Source: Pseudomonadota bacterium (lineage in GTDB: Bacteria > Pseudomonadota > Gammaproteobacteria > Burkholderiales > Burkholderiaceae_C). Taken from it: a DNA stretch of 64,000 nucleotides. The stretch lies in the NCBI GenBank assembly GCA_018241325.1, contig JAFEEB010000029.1, forward strand, positions 64,459 through 128,458, written 5' to 3'. How positions within the stretch are numbered: the stretch's first letter is position 1; every line of letters starts with the position of its first letter. Both the position numbers and the translations under genes were made by a program. The notes under the pieces are model-generated. The model made no database searches and was not told the DNA's origin. It worked only from the letters and a program-made list of their open reading frames with translations. Below, piece by piece: positions 1-8,579 of this stretch.

Positions 1-448
1 TGGCCGACAGGCGCACGCCCGGCAGCACCTCTTGCGCGATGGCGATGCTGCGGGTGTAGTACTCGGGCTGCGAGCCCCACACGAACACGATGACGTTGCG
101 CAGCATCAGCGACGCGCCAAACGACGCGATCACCAGCGCCACCGCCACGTCGCTCTTGCGCAGCGGCCGAAACAGCAGCCAGTCCAGCAGCAGCGCCAGT
201 ACCGCCGTCAGCAGCAGTGCCAGCACCAGGCCGCCCAGAAAGCTCCAGCCGAAGGTGAAGGGGCCCAGCGTGGCGCCGCCGCTGAAGGCGCCGACGAACA
301 GCAGCGCGAAGTACGCGCCGAAGGTCAGGAACTCGCCGTGCGCGAAGTTGGCAAAGCGCAGGATGTTGTAGGTCAGCGTCAGGCCGATCGCGCCCAAAGC
401 GAGCGTGGCGCCCAGCACGATGCCGTCGGCCAGATATTGGGCGATCAT
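1..448 (-). CDS. livH: Branched-chain amino acid ABC transporter permease, LivH type (3' part outside the window)
   Basis: This is the N-terminal 149 residues of an inner-membrane permease of the LivH family; the rest lies beyond position 1. The start ATG is at 448. The protein begins MIAQYLADGIVLGATLALGA and continues with the family's NILRFANFAHGEFLTFGAY stretch near residues 28-46, then hydrophobic helices and the FRPLRKSDVAVALVIASFG region. In the family LivH forms the channel with LivM and is powered by LivG and LivF. It is the fourth gene of a minus-strand operon (binding protein, livG, livF, livH), 76 bases after livF. LivM would be expected just outside the window. Amide or urea transporters are built the same way, so the substrate is not certain. 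Confidence 0.9.
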   Translation of the reverse strand, partial: MIAQYLADGIVLGATLALGAIGLTLTYNILRFANFAHGEFLTFGAYFALLFVGAFSGGATLGPFTFGWSFLGGLVLALLLTAVLALLLDWLLFRPLRKSDVAVALVIASFGASLMLRNVIVFVWGSQPEYYTRSIAIAQEVLPGVRLSA

Positions 449-524
449 GTCAGTGCCGCCCGTCCGCCCGAAGGCGCTGAAGCCGCCCTTGGGGGGCAGC
501 AAACAAAGTGAGCATGGGGGGTTG
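449..524. repeat. Intergenic GC-rich spacer with a G6/C-run repeat between livF and livH
   Basis: The 76-base gap inside the liv operon holds a run of six G (around 491-496) followed by a GCAGC-type stretch and a second G6 run near 515-520. Read on the minus strand it gives CCCCCC...GCTGCCCCCCAAGGG. A similar C-run/CTCAAGGGGG motif occurs at about 11258-11274, so this looks like a copy of a GC-rich intergenic repeat. No gene is visible in it. Confidence 0.4.
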
Positions 525-1285
525 TCATGTCAGTCCTCTTTTTGCGCCCAGGTACAGCGCGCCGACCTCCGGGTTGGCCAGCAGCTCGGCGGCCTTGCCG
601 CTGACCTGCTCGCGCCCCTGCGCCAACACATAGCCGCGGTCGGAGATGGCCAGCGCGGCGCGCGCGTTCTGCTCGACGATCAACAGCGTCACGCCCAGCG
701 CGCGCACCTCGCGCACCTTGGCGAACACCACGCCCACCAGCTTGGGCGACAGGCCCGCCGAGGGCTCGTCCAGCATCAGCATCGTTGGCCTGGCCATCAG
801 CGCGCGGGCCACCGCCACCATCTGCCGCTCGCCGCCCGACAGGGTGCCGGCGGCCTGCCGGCGCCGCTCGGCCAGGCGCGGAAAGAGCTGGTACATGCGC
901 GCCAGGTCCTCGGCGATGCCGGCGCGGTCGTTGCGGGCGCAGGCGCCCAGCTCCAAGTTGTCCTGGATGGTCAGGCGCGCAAACACGTTGTTGGTCTGCG
1001 GCACGTAGGCCAGGCCACGCCCGACCATGCGGTGCGCGGCCTCGCCGACCAGGCTTTGACCAAACAATTGCACATCGCCGCTGCGCACCGGCACCAGGCC
1101 GGCGATGGTCTTGATCAAGGTGGACTTGCCGGCGCCGTTGGGGCCCAGCACGGTGACGATCTCGCCGCGCGCCACCTCCAGCTGGACGCCACGCAGAATG
1201 TCCACTTCGGGCGTGTAGCCGGCCACCAGGCCCTGGACCGTCAGGGCGAGTTCGTCGCTGCGCGCGATGTCGGGTGAGGGGCTGG

Positions 1286-1289
<4 letters not shown>
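525..1289 (-). CDS. livF: Branched-chain amino acid ABC transporter ATP-binding protein LivF
   Basis: A 254-residue cytoplasmic ATPase of the LivF type. Walker A is GPNGAGKST at residues 49-57, the ABC signature LSGGE at 150-154 and Walker B LMLDEP at 171-176. With LivG it energises uptake of branched-chain amino acids or a related substrate. The start ATG (1287-1289) overlaps the livG stop as ATGA, so the two are translationally coupled. The length is slightly over the usual 230-240 residues because of a short N-terminal extension. Confidence 0.93.
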
Positions 1290-2044
<755 letters not shown>

Positions 2045-2110
2045 CGCTGTCTCCAATTTTTTTGCGGCGGGCGAGCGCGTGCCGCTCGCTCGCCTGCATG
2101 CGTGGGGCGC

Positions 2111-3379
2111 CTACTTCCTGGCGCCGCGCATCGCGTCGATCTGGGCGACGGTCACCATGCCGGTCGGTTCGACCTTGCCTTGCGCCGAAACGTTCCACAC
2201 CTGCATGGGCGCGGCAATGTCGCCGTTGGCGTCGAACTGCAGCGGCCCGGTGGCGCCCACATACTGGATGGTCTTGCCTTCGGCCAGCAGTTGGGCCGCC
2301 TTCTTCAGCTCGGCCACGCCGGCATAGACCTTCTCGCCCTTCGGATCGGTCACCTTGCGGATCGCGTCGCGGATGGCCGGACCCTTGCTGCTCTTGGCCT
2401 GCTCCATGGCCAGCCCCACCAGCACCGTGGCGTCATACGCGTTGGGGATGTAGGCCTGCGTCGGCAGCGTGCCGAACTTGGCCTGGAACTCGCTCTGGAA
2501 GGTGGCCAGCGACGGCGTCTTGTCCGAGCCTGGCGCGGTGCCGTGCACGTCCTTCAGGTACTGTGGGCCCACGTCGTTGACGAAGTCCTGCGACTCCAGC
2601 CCGTCGGGGAACAGGAACTTCTGCGGCCCGCCCGCGCCGATCCATTCGCGCGTGATGGTGGTGCCGTCACCCGGATAGCCGATCAAGAACAGCGCATCGG
2701 GCGTGGGGCTCATCGCCTTGCCGACCTCGGCGCGGTACGAAGGCTGGCTGGGGTTGTACACCACGTTCTCGGTCACCGTGCCGCCCAGCTGCTTGAAGCC
2801 CGTCGCAAACTCTTGGCTCAGGCCCTGGCCGTACGGGTTGTTCAGGTACATCACCGCCACCTTCTTGAAGCCCGCGTCGTGCGCCACCTTGGCCATGGCC
2901 AGCCCTTGCAGCGCGTCCGACGGACAGGTGCGGAACCAGAAGCCGCCGGTCTTGCCCTGCTTGGCCAGGTCACTGAAGGTCGGTGAGGTGGATGCCGGCG
3001 AGATCTGCACCACCTTGCTCGGCGCCGTCACCGAGGTCAGGATGGCGGCGCTCACGCCACTGGAGAGCGCGCCGATGATGGCCGGCACCTGCTGCACGTC
3101 CACCAGCTTCTTGGCCGCGTCCACGCCCACCGAGGGGCTGGTCTGGTCGTCCAGCAGCGACAGCTTCAAGTCGCAGGTGTTGGCGCCGTGCGAGGCGTTG
3201 AAGTCGGCCACGGCCAGCTCGCTGCCCTTGGCGATTTGCTGGCCCAGCACGCCCAGCGAGCCGGTCAGCGACATCACCGCGCCCACCGGGGTGGTGCACG
3301 AAGCGGCGAAGGCGGGCGCGCAGCCCATGCTGGCCAGGGCCAGCGCGATGGCGGCCCGTTTGATGGATGGATGTCTCAT
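2111..3379 (-). CDS. Periplasmic branched-chain amino acid-type substrate-binding protein
   Basis: A 422-residue binding protein of the Peripla_BP_6 (LivJ/LivK) family and the first gene of the liv-type operon. Residues 1-25 form a cleavable signal peptide ending in AFA. The mature protein starts with PVGAVMSLTGSLGVLGQQ, the usual first strand of the family, followed by VPAIIGALSSGVSAAI and the VAVMYLNNPYGQGL segment. It should bind the substrate in the periplasm and hand it to LivH/LivM. The sequence alone cannot distinguish leucine/isoleucine/valine from aromatic acids or amides. A 225-base non-coding gap separates it from the divergent FAD oxidoreductase gene, and the operon promoter should lie there. 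Confidence 0.9.
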   Translation of the reverse strand: MRHPSIKRAAIALALASMGCAPAFAASCTTPVGAVMSLTGSLGVLGQQIAKGSELAVADFNASHGANTCDLKLSLLDDQTSPSVGVDAAKKLVDVQQVPAIIGALSSGVSAAILTSVTAPSKVVQISPASTSPTFSDLAKQGKTGGFWFRTCPSDALQGLAMAKVAHDAGFKKVAVMYLNNPYGQGLSQEFATGFKQLGGTVTENVVYNPSQPSYRAEVGKAMSPTPDALFLIGYPGDGTTITREWIGAGGPQKFLFPDGLESQDFVNDVGPQYLKDVHGTAPGSDKTPSLATFQSEFQAKFGTLPTQAYIPNAYDATVLVGLAMEQAKSSKGPAIRDAIRKVTDPKGEKVYAGVAELKKAAQLLAEGKTIQYVGATGPLQFDANGDIAAPMQVWNVSAQGKVEPTGMVTVAQIDAMRGARK

Positions 3380-3604
3380 TTCGAATACCTCCGAAAAAGG
3401 TCAACACGCCAAAAACGGCGGCAGCGGACCTGTCCCGAAGGAACAAGAGCATCGAGGCATCAACCCAGCACCGGGTGGCAATCGGCAAAACGTCGGGGAA
3501 TGTCATCGGGTGATGGGACGTTCCGGTCGCCGGGCAATCCACACTCTACGCCGCTTGGGCCCAGCTTGCATGGCGCGCCGTCGGCGCCATGAAACAATGC
3601 CGTC

Positions 3605-4804
3605 ATGCAAAGCGCAGACGTCCTCATCATCGGTGCCGGCATGGCCGGTGCCTCGCTGGCCTGGCGACTGGCGCGCGCAGGCCGGCGCGTGCTGCTGATC
3701 GAGCGCGAGGCCCAGCCCGGCATGCACAGCACGGGCCGCTCGGCGGCGATGTTCATGGAGAGCTACGGCCCGCCGGGCGTGCGTGCGCTCACGCGCGCCA
3801 GCCGCGACTTTTATCTGCACCCGCCCGCCGGTTTTGCCGACGTGCCCCTGCTCGCGCCGCGCGCGGCGCTGTTCGTGGCCACGGCCGCGCAACGCCCCGC
3901 ACTGGATGCGATGCAGGCCGAGCTGGCCGCCAGCGGCACCGTGTTAAAGCTCCTGAATTCAGAGCAGCTTGCGCAGATTGCACCGGCGCTGCGGCCCGGT
4001 TTGTTTGAAAGCGGCCTGCTGGACGCCAACGGCTTCGACATCGACGTCAACGCGCTGCTGCAAGGCTTCTTGCGCGGCGCGCGGCACGCGGGCGCCCAGT
4101 TGCTCACGCAGGCGGAGCCGCGGGCGGCCGAGCGCGCCGACGAGGGCTGGCGCCTGCGACTGGCCGACGGCCGCTGCGTGGTCGCGCCCGTGCTGGTCAA
4201 CGCCGCGGGCGCCTGGGCCGACGACGTGGCGGCGCTGCTGGGCGCGGCGCCCATCGGCCTGGTGCCCTGCCGGCGCAGCGCCTTCACGTTCCGCGCGCCC
4301 GAAGGAGCGGACATCGCCGATTGGCCGCTGGTGTCGGACATGGACGAGCAGTGGTACTTCAAGCCCGACGCGGGCCAGTTGCTGGGATCGCCCGCCAACG
4401 CCGATGCGGTGGCGCCGCACGACGTGCAGCCGGAGGAACTGGACATTGCACTGGGCATCCACCGCATCGAGGAAGCAACGACGCTGCGCATCGCGCGGCC
4501 CACCGCCACCTGGGCGGGCCTGCGCACGTTTGCGCCCGACGGCGAGATCGTGATCGGCTTCGACGCGGACTGCCCGGGCCTGTTCTGGCTGGCCGGGCAG
4601 GGCGGCTACGGCATACAGAGCGCGGCCGGCGCGAGCGCGCTGGCGGCCTGCCTGATCGAGGGTGGGCCGCTGCCCGCGGAATTGACGCGCCACGGCGTCG
4701 CACCCGCCGCCGTCGCGCCCGCGCGCTTGCGCGCAGTCAAGTGCCGGCCAGCGAGCGCAGGCCGTTCAGGTCCAGCAGGCGCAGCTGGCGACCCCGGCCG
4801 CTGA
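3605..4804 (+). CDS. FAD-dependent oxidoreductase (DAO / glycine-D-amino acid oxidase family)
   Basis: A 399-residue flavoprotein. The dinucleotide-binding motif GAGMAGASLAWRLARAG is at residues 10-26, followed by LLIERE, and GGYGIQSAAGASALAA near the C-terminus closes the FAD site. The family oxidises the C-N bond of secondary or D-amino acids; the substrate is unknown here. The N-terminal QPGMHSTGRSAAMF segment fits the DAO group. The last 22 codons overlap the 3' end of the convergent regulator gene by 68 bases and are of low complexity, so the natural C-terminus may have been lengthened. Residues 111-123 (VLKLLNSEQLAQ) use the codons TTA, AAT and TCA, which are rare in this GC-rich DNA. 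Confidence 0.82.
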   Translation: MQSADVLIIGAGMAGASLAWRLARAGRRVLLIEREAQPGMHSTGRSAAMFMESYGPPGVRALTRASRDFYLHPPAGFADVPLLAPRAALFVATAAQRPALDAMQAELAASGTVLKLLNSEQLAQIAPALRPGLFESGLLDANGFDIDVNALLQGFLRGARHAGAQLLTQAEPRAAERADEGWRLRLADGRCVVAPVLVNAAGAWADDVAALLGAAPIGLVPCRRSAFTFRAPEGADIADWPLVSDMDEQWYFKPDAGQLLGSPANADAVAPHDVQPEELDIALGIHRIEEATTLRIARPTATWAGLRTFAPDGEIVIGFDADCPGLFWLAGQGGYGIQSAAGASALAACLIEGGPLPAELTRHGVAPAAVAPARLRAVKCRPASAGRSGPAGAAGDPGR

Positions 4805-5366
4805 TCAGGTCACGCTCGCGCAACTGGCGCAGCACGCGCGAGAAGGTCTCGGGGGCAATGCCCAGTTGCTCGGCAATGGCGCGCTTGCGCTCGCGCAGGG
4901 TGATGGCCGGTTGTTGCGGCGCCTCGGGCGTGCCCTCCAGGTGCCGCAGCAGCCATTCGGCACAACGCGCCTCGGCGTCCTTGCCCAGCCGCGTCACGGC
5001 CAGCTCGGCCTGCTGCCGGTGGGCGCGCGCCAGGTCGCGCACCAGCAGCAGCGTTTGCGCGGGCAGGGCGCCCAGGTTGGCCGAGAAGTCGGCCAGCGGT
5101 ACCGCGCGCACCCGCACCGGGGTTTCGGCCACGATGTCCATCAGCGGCGCCAGGCCCAGCACCGCGCTGCCCGGGTCCAGCCAGCACGGGCCCTCCAGCC
5201 GGCCCAGGGTGTGCGCCAGGCCTTCGGGCCCGAGCAAGCCCAGGGCCACGCGGCCTTCGGCGAGATGGTGGATGTGGTCGTCGTGGCGGGCTCGGCGCAG
5301 CAGCACCGTGCCGGCAGGCAGCACGGCAGCCTGGTGACCAGGGTCGGGCAGGGGCAGGGTCAGCAT
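4737..5366 (-). CDS. Crp/Fnr-family transcriptional regulator, DNR-like, without an iron-sulfur cysteine set
   Basis: A 209-residue regulator when started at the ATG at 5366; an upstream-extended frame exists but its first 70 residues are low-complexity. The N-terminal half is a cyclic-nucleotide-binding beta-roll fold, then a long dimer helix (about 100-130) and a C-terminal helix-turn-helix. The recognition helix reads APETFSRVLRQL with E173, S176 and R177, the E-x-x-S-R pattern that FNR-type proteins use to read TTGAT. Only two cysteines (C61, C135) are present, so it lacks the four ligands of oxygen-sensing FNR. DNR/NnrR-type nitric-oxide sensors also lack them. A perfect FNR box lies 35 bases upstream of the start. 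The 3' end overlaps the convergent oxidoreductase gene. Confidence 0.85.
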   Translation of the reverse strand: MLTLPLPDPGHQAAVLPAGTVLLRRARHDDHIHHLAEGRVALGLLGPEGLAHTLGRLEGPCWLDPGSAVLGLAPLMDIVAETPVRVRAVPLADFSANLGALPAQTLLLVRDLARAHRQQAELAVTRLGKDAEARCAEWLLRHLEGTPEAPQQPAITLRERKRAIAEQLGIAPETFSRVLRQLRERDLISGRGRQLRLLDLNGLRSLAGT

Positions 5367-5394
5367 GGGCCGACTGTGCCGCGCCTCTGGCAAG

Positions 5395-7242
5395 ATGCCA
5401 TTGATGCACATCAACCCTGGCGTTTTTGGGCGGCGCGTGCCGGCAGGGCGCTTCATCGCTGCGGCGGCGCGGCTGCGCCCGTGGCGGACCGCCCTGGTTG
5501 CCGTGCTGGCGGCCGTGGCCGTGTCGGGCTGCGGCGGCCCGCGCGAACGGCCGCGCCCCGACCCGATCGAGATCACCCTGCTCGGCCTGAACGACTTTCA
5601 CGGCAACCTGGAGCCGCCCCGGCTGGCCGTCAACACCGCGGCACCCGGCGGGCCGGCGCAGGCGGTGCCCGCCGGCGGCGCGGCGTACCTGGCCTCGCTG
5701 ATCGCCCAGCGGCGCGCGGCCAATGCCCACACCGCGCTGGTGGCGGCCGGCGATCTGGTCGGGGCCTCGCCGCTGGTGTCATCGCTGTTTGCCGATGAGC
5801 CCACGATCGAGACGCTGAACCTGATGCGGCTGGACTTTGCCGCCACCGGCAACCACGAGTACGACCAGGGTTGGCACGAATTGCTGCGCCTGCAAACGGG
5901 GGGCTGCGAGCGCTTCACCGCCAAGATGCCGTGCCAGCTCAGCCAGCCGTTCGCCGGCGCGCGCTTTCAATACCTGGCCGCCAACACCGTGCGCGCCGAT
6001 GGGCGGCCGCTGCTGCCCGCCACCGGCATCCGGTTTTTCGAGCAGGACGGCGTGCGCATCGGCGTGGGCTTCATCGGCCTGACGCTGAAGAACACCCCGC
6101 ACATGGTGCGCCCCAGCGGCGTGCGCGGGCTCGCGTTCGAGGACGAGGCGGCCAGCGCCAACGCGCTGATCGCGCCGCTGCGCGCGCAGGGCGCCGACGT
6201 GATCGTGGTGCTGATCCACGAGGGCGGCCGCACCCGCAGCGGTTTGCAGGACGCCAGCTGCGCGGGTTTGTCGGGCGACATCGTGCCCATCCTCGATCGC
6301 CTGTCCGAGCAGGTGGATGTGGTGATCTCGGGCCACACGCATCGCGCCTATCTGTGCGACTACGCGCGCGTCAACCCGGCCAAGCCCTTTTTGCTGACCA
6401 GCGCCGGGCTGTACGGCACCTTGCTGACCGAGGTGCACCTGAGCGTGGACGTGGCCACGCGCCGTGTGGTGCGCCGCAGCGCACGCCAGCACATCGCGCA
6501 AGGCCAGGCGTTTGCGGGTCCGACGGCGGACGTCCCCTTGCAGCGCGCCTGGCCCGTGTACCCGGCCGATCCGGAGGTCGCGGCGCTGGTGGCGCGCTAC
6601 AGCGCCGCTGCCGCGCCCCTGGCCGCCGCCCCGGCGGGGCGCCTGGCCGCGCCGGCCACGCGCCAGCCGCGGCTCAACGGCGAGAGCGTGATGGGCCGCA
6701 TCGTCGCCGACGCCATCCTGGCGGCCACGCACAGCCCCGAGGCCGGCGGCGCGCAACTGGCCTTCGTGAACCCGGGCGGCGTGCGCGCCGACCTGGTGCC
6801 CGCGGCCGACGGCGGCGTCACCTTCGGGCAGCTCTACAGCGTGCAGCCCTTCGGCAACACGCTGATGGCGCTCACGCTCAGCGGCGAGCAAATCCGCCAG
6901 CTGCTCGAGCAGCAGTTCGACAGCGGCACCAACACCGTGGCCAGCCCGCGCATCCTGCAGGTCTCGCACGGCTTTGGCTACACCCTCGACCGCGCGGCCC
7001 CCGCCGGCCAGCGCATCCGCCGGATGCGGCTGAACGGCCAGGCCATTGAGCCGCAGCGCGACTACCGCGTCGGCGTGCAAAGCTACCTGGGCAGCGGCGG
7101 CGACAACTTCAGCGTGTTCACGCACGGCCGCGACATCACCGGTGGCGGGCTGGACGTGGATGCGCTGGCGGACTACATCCGCGCGCAGAGCGCTGCCGGG
7201 CCGATGGCGCTGCCGCTGGCGGCGCGGATTTCCGGGCGGTGA
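5395..7242 (+). CDS. Lipoprotein 5'-nucleotidase / 2',3'-cyclic phosphodiesterase family
   Basis: A two-domain metallophosphatase of the UshA/5'-nucleotidase family, about 615 residues from the ATG at 5395. ATG 5404 and GTG 5437 are alternatives, and GTG 5437 would place the FNR box outside the coding region. A hydrophobic segment ends in AVSGC, a lipobox, so the protein is probably anchored to a membrane facing the periplasm. Metal-binding motifs are clear: GLNDFHGN, ATGNHEYDQG and SGHTHRAY. The C-terminal substrate domain has NPGGVRADL, FGNTLMALTLSGEQI and GSGGDNFSVF. It should release phosphate from extracellular nucleotides. It is followed by a bidirectional terminator shared with tRNA-Thr. 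Confidence 0.88.
   Translation: MPLMHINPGVFGRRVPAGRFIAAAARLRPWRTALVAVLAAVAVSGCGGPRERPRPDPIEITLLGLNDFHGNLEPPRLAVNTAAPGGPAQAVPAGGAAYLASLIAQRRAANAHTALVAAGDLVGASPLVSSLFADEPTIETLNLMRLDFAATGNHEYDQGWHELLRLQTGGCERFTAKMPCQLSQPFAGARFQYLAANTVRADGRPLLPATGIRFFEQDGVRIGVGFIGLTLKNTPHMVRPSGVRGLAFEDEAASANALIAPLRAQGADVIVVLIHEGGRTRSGLQDASCAGLSGDIVPILDRLSEQVDVVISGHTHRAYLCDYARVNPAKPFLLTSAGLYGTLLTEVHLSVDVATRRVVRRSARQHIAQGQAFAGPTADVPLQRAWPVYPADPEVAALVARYSAAAAPLAAAPAGRLAAPATRQPRLNGESVMGRIVADAILAATHSPEAGGAQLAFVNPGGVRADLVPAADGGVTFGQLYSVQPFGNTLMALTLSGEQIRQLLEQQFDSGTNTVASPRILQVSHGFGYTLDRAAPAGQRIRRMRLNGQAIEPQRDYRVGVQSYLGSGGDNFSVFTHGRDITGGGLDVDALADYIRAQSAAGPMALPLAARISGR
5401..5414. promoter_or_regulatory. Perfect FNR/DNR box TTGATGCACATCAA
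   Basis: The 14-base palindrome TTGAT-GCAC-ATCAA matches the FNR/ANR/DNR consensus TTGAT-N4-ATCAA at all ten defined positions. It lies between the divergent regulator gene (start 5366) and the 5'-nucleotidase gene. The regulator's recognition helix has the E-x-x-S-R residues expected to bind it, so autoregulation, control of the nucleotidase, or both, is the simple reading. It overlaps the most upstream ATG codons of the nucleotidase frame, so either those are not the true start or the site acts as a repressor site. Confidence 0.75.
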
Positions 7243-7264
7243 GGCGTTGCCGTCGAGAATCCGC

Positions 7265-7308
7265 AAAAAAAAGTCCGCATGTTCGACGAACGATGCGGAC
7301 TTTTTTAA
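7265..7308. terminator. Bidirectional rho-independent terminator
   Basis: An 8-base perfect stem (GTCCGCAT / ATGCGGAC) around a 12-base loop, flanked by eight A on the left and six T on the right. It lies between the 5'-nucleotidase gene and the convergent tRNA-Thr gene and should stop transcription from both sides. Confidence 0.9.
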
Positions 7309-7310
7309 AC

Positions 7311-7386
7311 TGGTGCCGGCTGCCGGAATCGAACTGGCGACCTACGCGTTACGAGTGCGTTGCTCTACCAACTGAGCTAAGCCGGC
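7311..7386 (-). tRNA. tRNA-Thr (anticodon CGU)
   Basis: On the minus strand the sequence starts GCCGGCTTAGCTCAGTTGG and ends GCCGGC-A-CCA, giving a closed 7-base acceptor stem (one weak pair). The anticodon loop CTCGTAA carries CGT, reading the threonine codon ACG. The T-arm has GTTCGATTCC. The length is 76 bases with the CCA encoded. Confidence 0.96.
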
Positions 7387-7405
7387 TTTTCTCGTAAAGT
7401 CTGCG

Positions 7406-7411
7406 ATTATA
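7406..7411 (-). promoter_or_regulatory. Consensus -10 box (TATAAT) of the tRNA-Thr promoter
   Basis: TATAAT on the minus strand lies 20 bases upstream of the tRNA-Thr 5' end, the expected distance. No convincing -35 hexamer was seen. Confidence 0.6.
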
Positions 7412-7468
7412 GCGGGCGCCTTGCCCCATTTTGACCTTTGTCACCCACTGCCCTGGAGACTCTCGAAG

Positions 7469-8380
7469 ATGCTGAAGACCGATCACCTGACCGATACCCG
7501 CGCGCTGCTGGATGTGGCGGCCGATCGCGGCGCGCCCTCGCGCCGCCAGGCGCTGGGGCTGGCGCTGGGCGTGGGCTACGCGGCGGCCACGTTGCCGTCG
7601 CTGGCGCAGACGGCCATCAAGACCAGCGCCGAGGGCCTGACCGCCGGCGAGGTGACGATCGACGTGGCCGGCTTCAAGATGCCGGCGTACCGCGCGCAAC
7701 CGGCGGGCAAGAGCGGTCTGCCCGTGGTGCTGGTGCTGTCCGAGATCTTCGGCGTGCACGAGTACATCGCCGACATCACGCGCCGCCTGGCCCACGCGGG
7801 TTACCTGGCCATCGCGCCCGAGCTGTTCGTGCGCCAGGGCGACGCGCAAGGCTACGGCGAGATGTCCAAGCTGATGAGCGAGGTGATTTCCAAGGTGCCC
7901 GACGCGCAGGTGATGGGCGACCTGGACGCCACAGTGGCCTGGGCCGGCGCCCACGGCGGCAACACCGACAAGCTGGGCGTGACCGGCTTTTGCTGGGGTG
8001 GGCGCCAGGTGTGGCTGTATGCCGAGCACAACCCCAAGCTGAAGGCCGCCGTGGCCTGGTACGGGCGCCTGGTGGGCCAGCCCACGGCGCTGGCGCCCAA
8101 GAACCCGCTGGACGGCGCGGCGCAGCTGAAGGCGCCGGTGCTGGGCCTGTACGGCGGCGCCGACACGGGCATCCCCCTTGACACGATTGATACGATGAAA
8201 AAAGCGCTGGCCGAGGCGGGCGCCAAGGGCAATGCCGCCGCCAAGGCCAGCGAGTTCGTGATCTACCCGGATGCGCCGCACGCCTTTCATGCCGACTACC
8301 GGCCCAGCTACCGCAAGGAAGCGGCCGAGGACGGCTACAAGCGCGCGCTGGCGTGGTTCAAGGCGCACGGCGTGGCTTGA
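7469..8380 (+). CDS. Dienelactone hydrolase family protein, Tat-exported
   Basis: A 303-residue alpha/beta hydrolase of the dienelactone hydrolase family. The start ATG at 7469 has CTGGAG/GAAG purine-rich sequence upstream. The N-terminus carries SRRQALGLALGVGYAAATLP near residues 25-44, a twin-arginine-like export signal. The catalytic set can be seen: C175 in GFCWGG, D232 in YGGADTG and H271 or H274 in DAPHAFH. The family opens the lactone ring of dienelactones, but many exported members have unknown substrates. Export to the periplasm argues against a simple role in chlorocatechol breakdown, and no catechol genes are nearby. Confidence 0.88.
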   Translation: MLKTDHLTDTRALLDVAADRGAPSRRQALGLALGVGYAAATLPSLAQTAIKTSAEGLTAGEVTIDVAGFKMPAYRAQPAGKSGLPVVLVLSEIFGVHEYIADITRRLAHAGYLAIAPELFVRQGDAQGYGEMSKLMSEVISKVPDAQVMGDLDATVAWAGAHGGNTDKLGVTGFCWGGRQVWLYAEHNPKLKAAVAWYGRLVGQPTALAPKNPLDGAAQLKAPVLGLYGGADTGIPLDTIDTMKKALAEAGAKGNAAAKASEFVIYPDAPHAFHADYRPSYRKEAAEDGYKRALAWFKAHGVA

Positions 8381-8397
8381 GACGCCCCAGATCTCGC

Positions 8398-8495
8398 AGG
8401 TCGGGTTGAGGAACGGAAACCCGACAGGCGCTTCACCGGTGCGCGTTGGGTGATGGACACGAATGTCGGGTTACGCTTTGCCAACCCGACCTACG
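8398..8495. repeat. Pair of REP-like GGTCGGGTT...AACCCGAC palindromes
   Basis: Two imperfect palindromes follow each other downstream of the hydrolase gene. The first runs from about 8399 (GGTCGGGTT ... AAACCCGACA) and the second from about 8464 (TGTCGGGTTACG ... CCAACCCGACCTA). Each folds into a hairpin with an AACCCGAC arm. This motif is common between genes of many Proteobacteria and behaves like a REP element. Confidence 0.7.
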
Positions 8496-8510
8496 ACTGC
8501 TTTGACGAGC

Positions 8511-8535
8511 AAGCCGCCCGTGAGGCGGTTTTTTT
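8511..8535 (+). terminator. Rho-independent terminator
   Basis: The stem CCGCC / GGCGG around CGTGA is followed by seven T. It should end transcription of the hydrolase gene just upstream of the ZIP transporter gene. Confidence 0.75.
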
Positions 8536-8579
8536 GATGTTTTATGGATCTGGCGCCGACCAGACAAGCGCGAGTAGCT

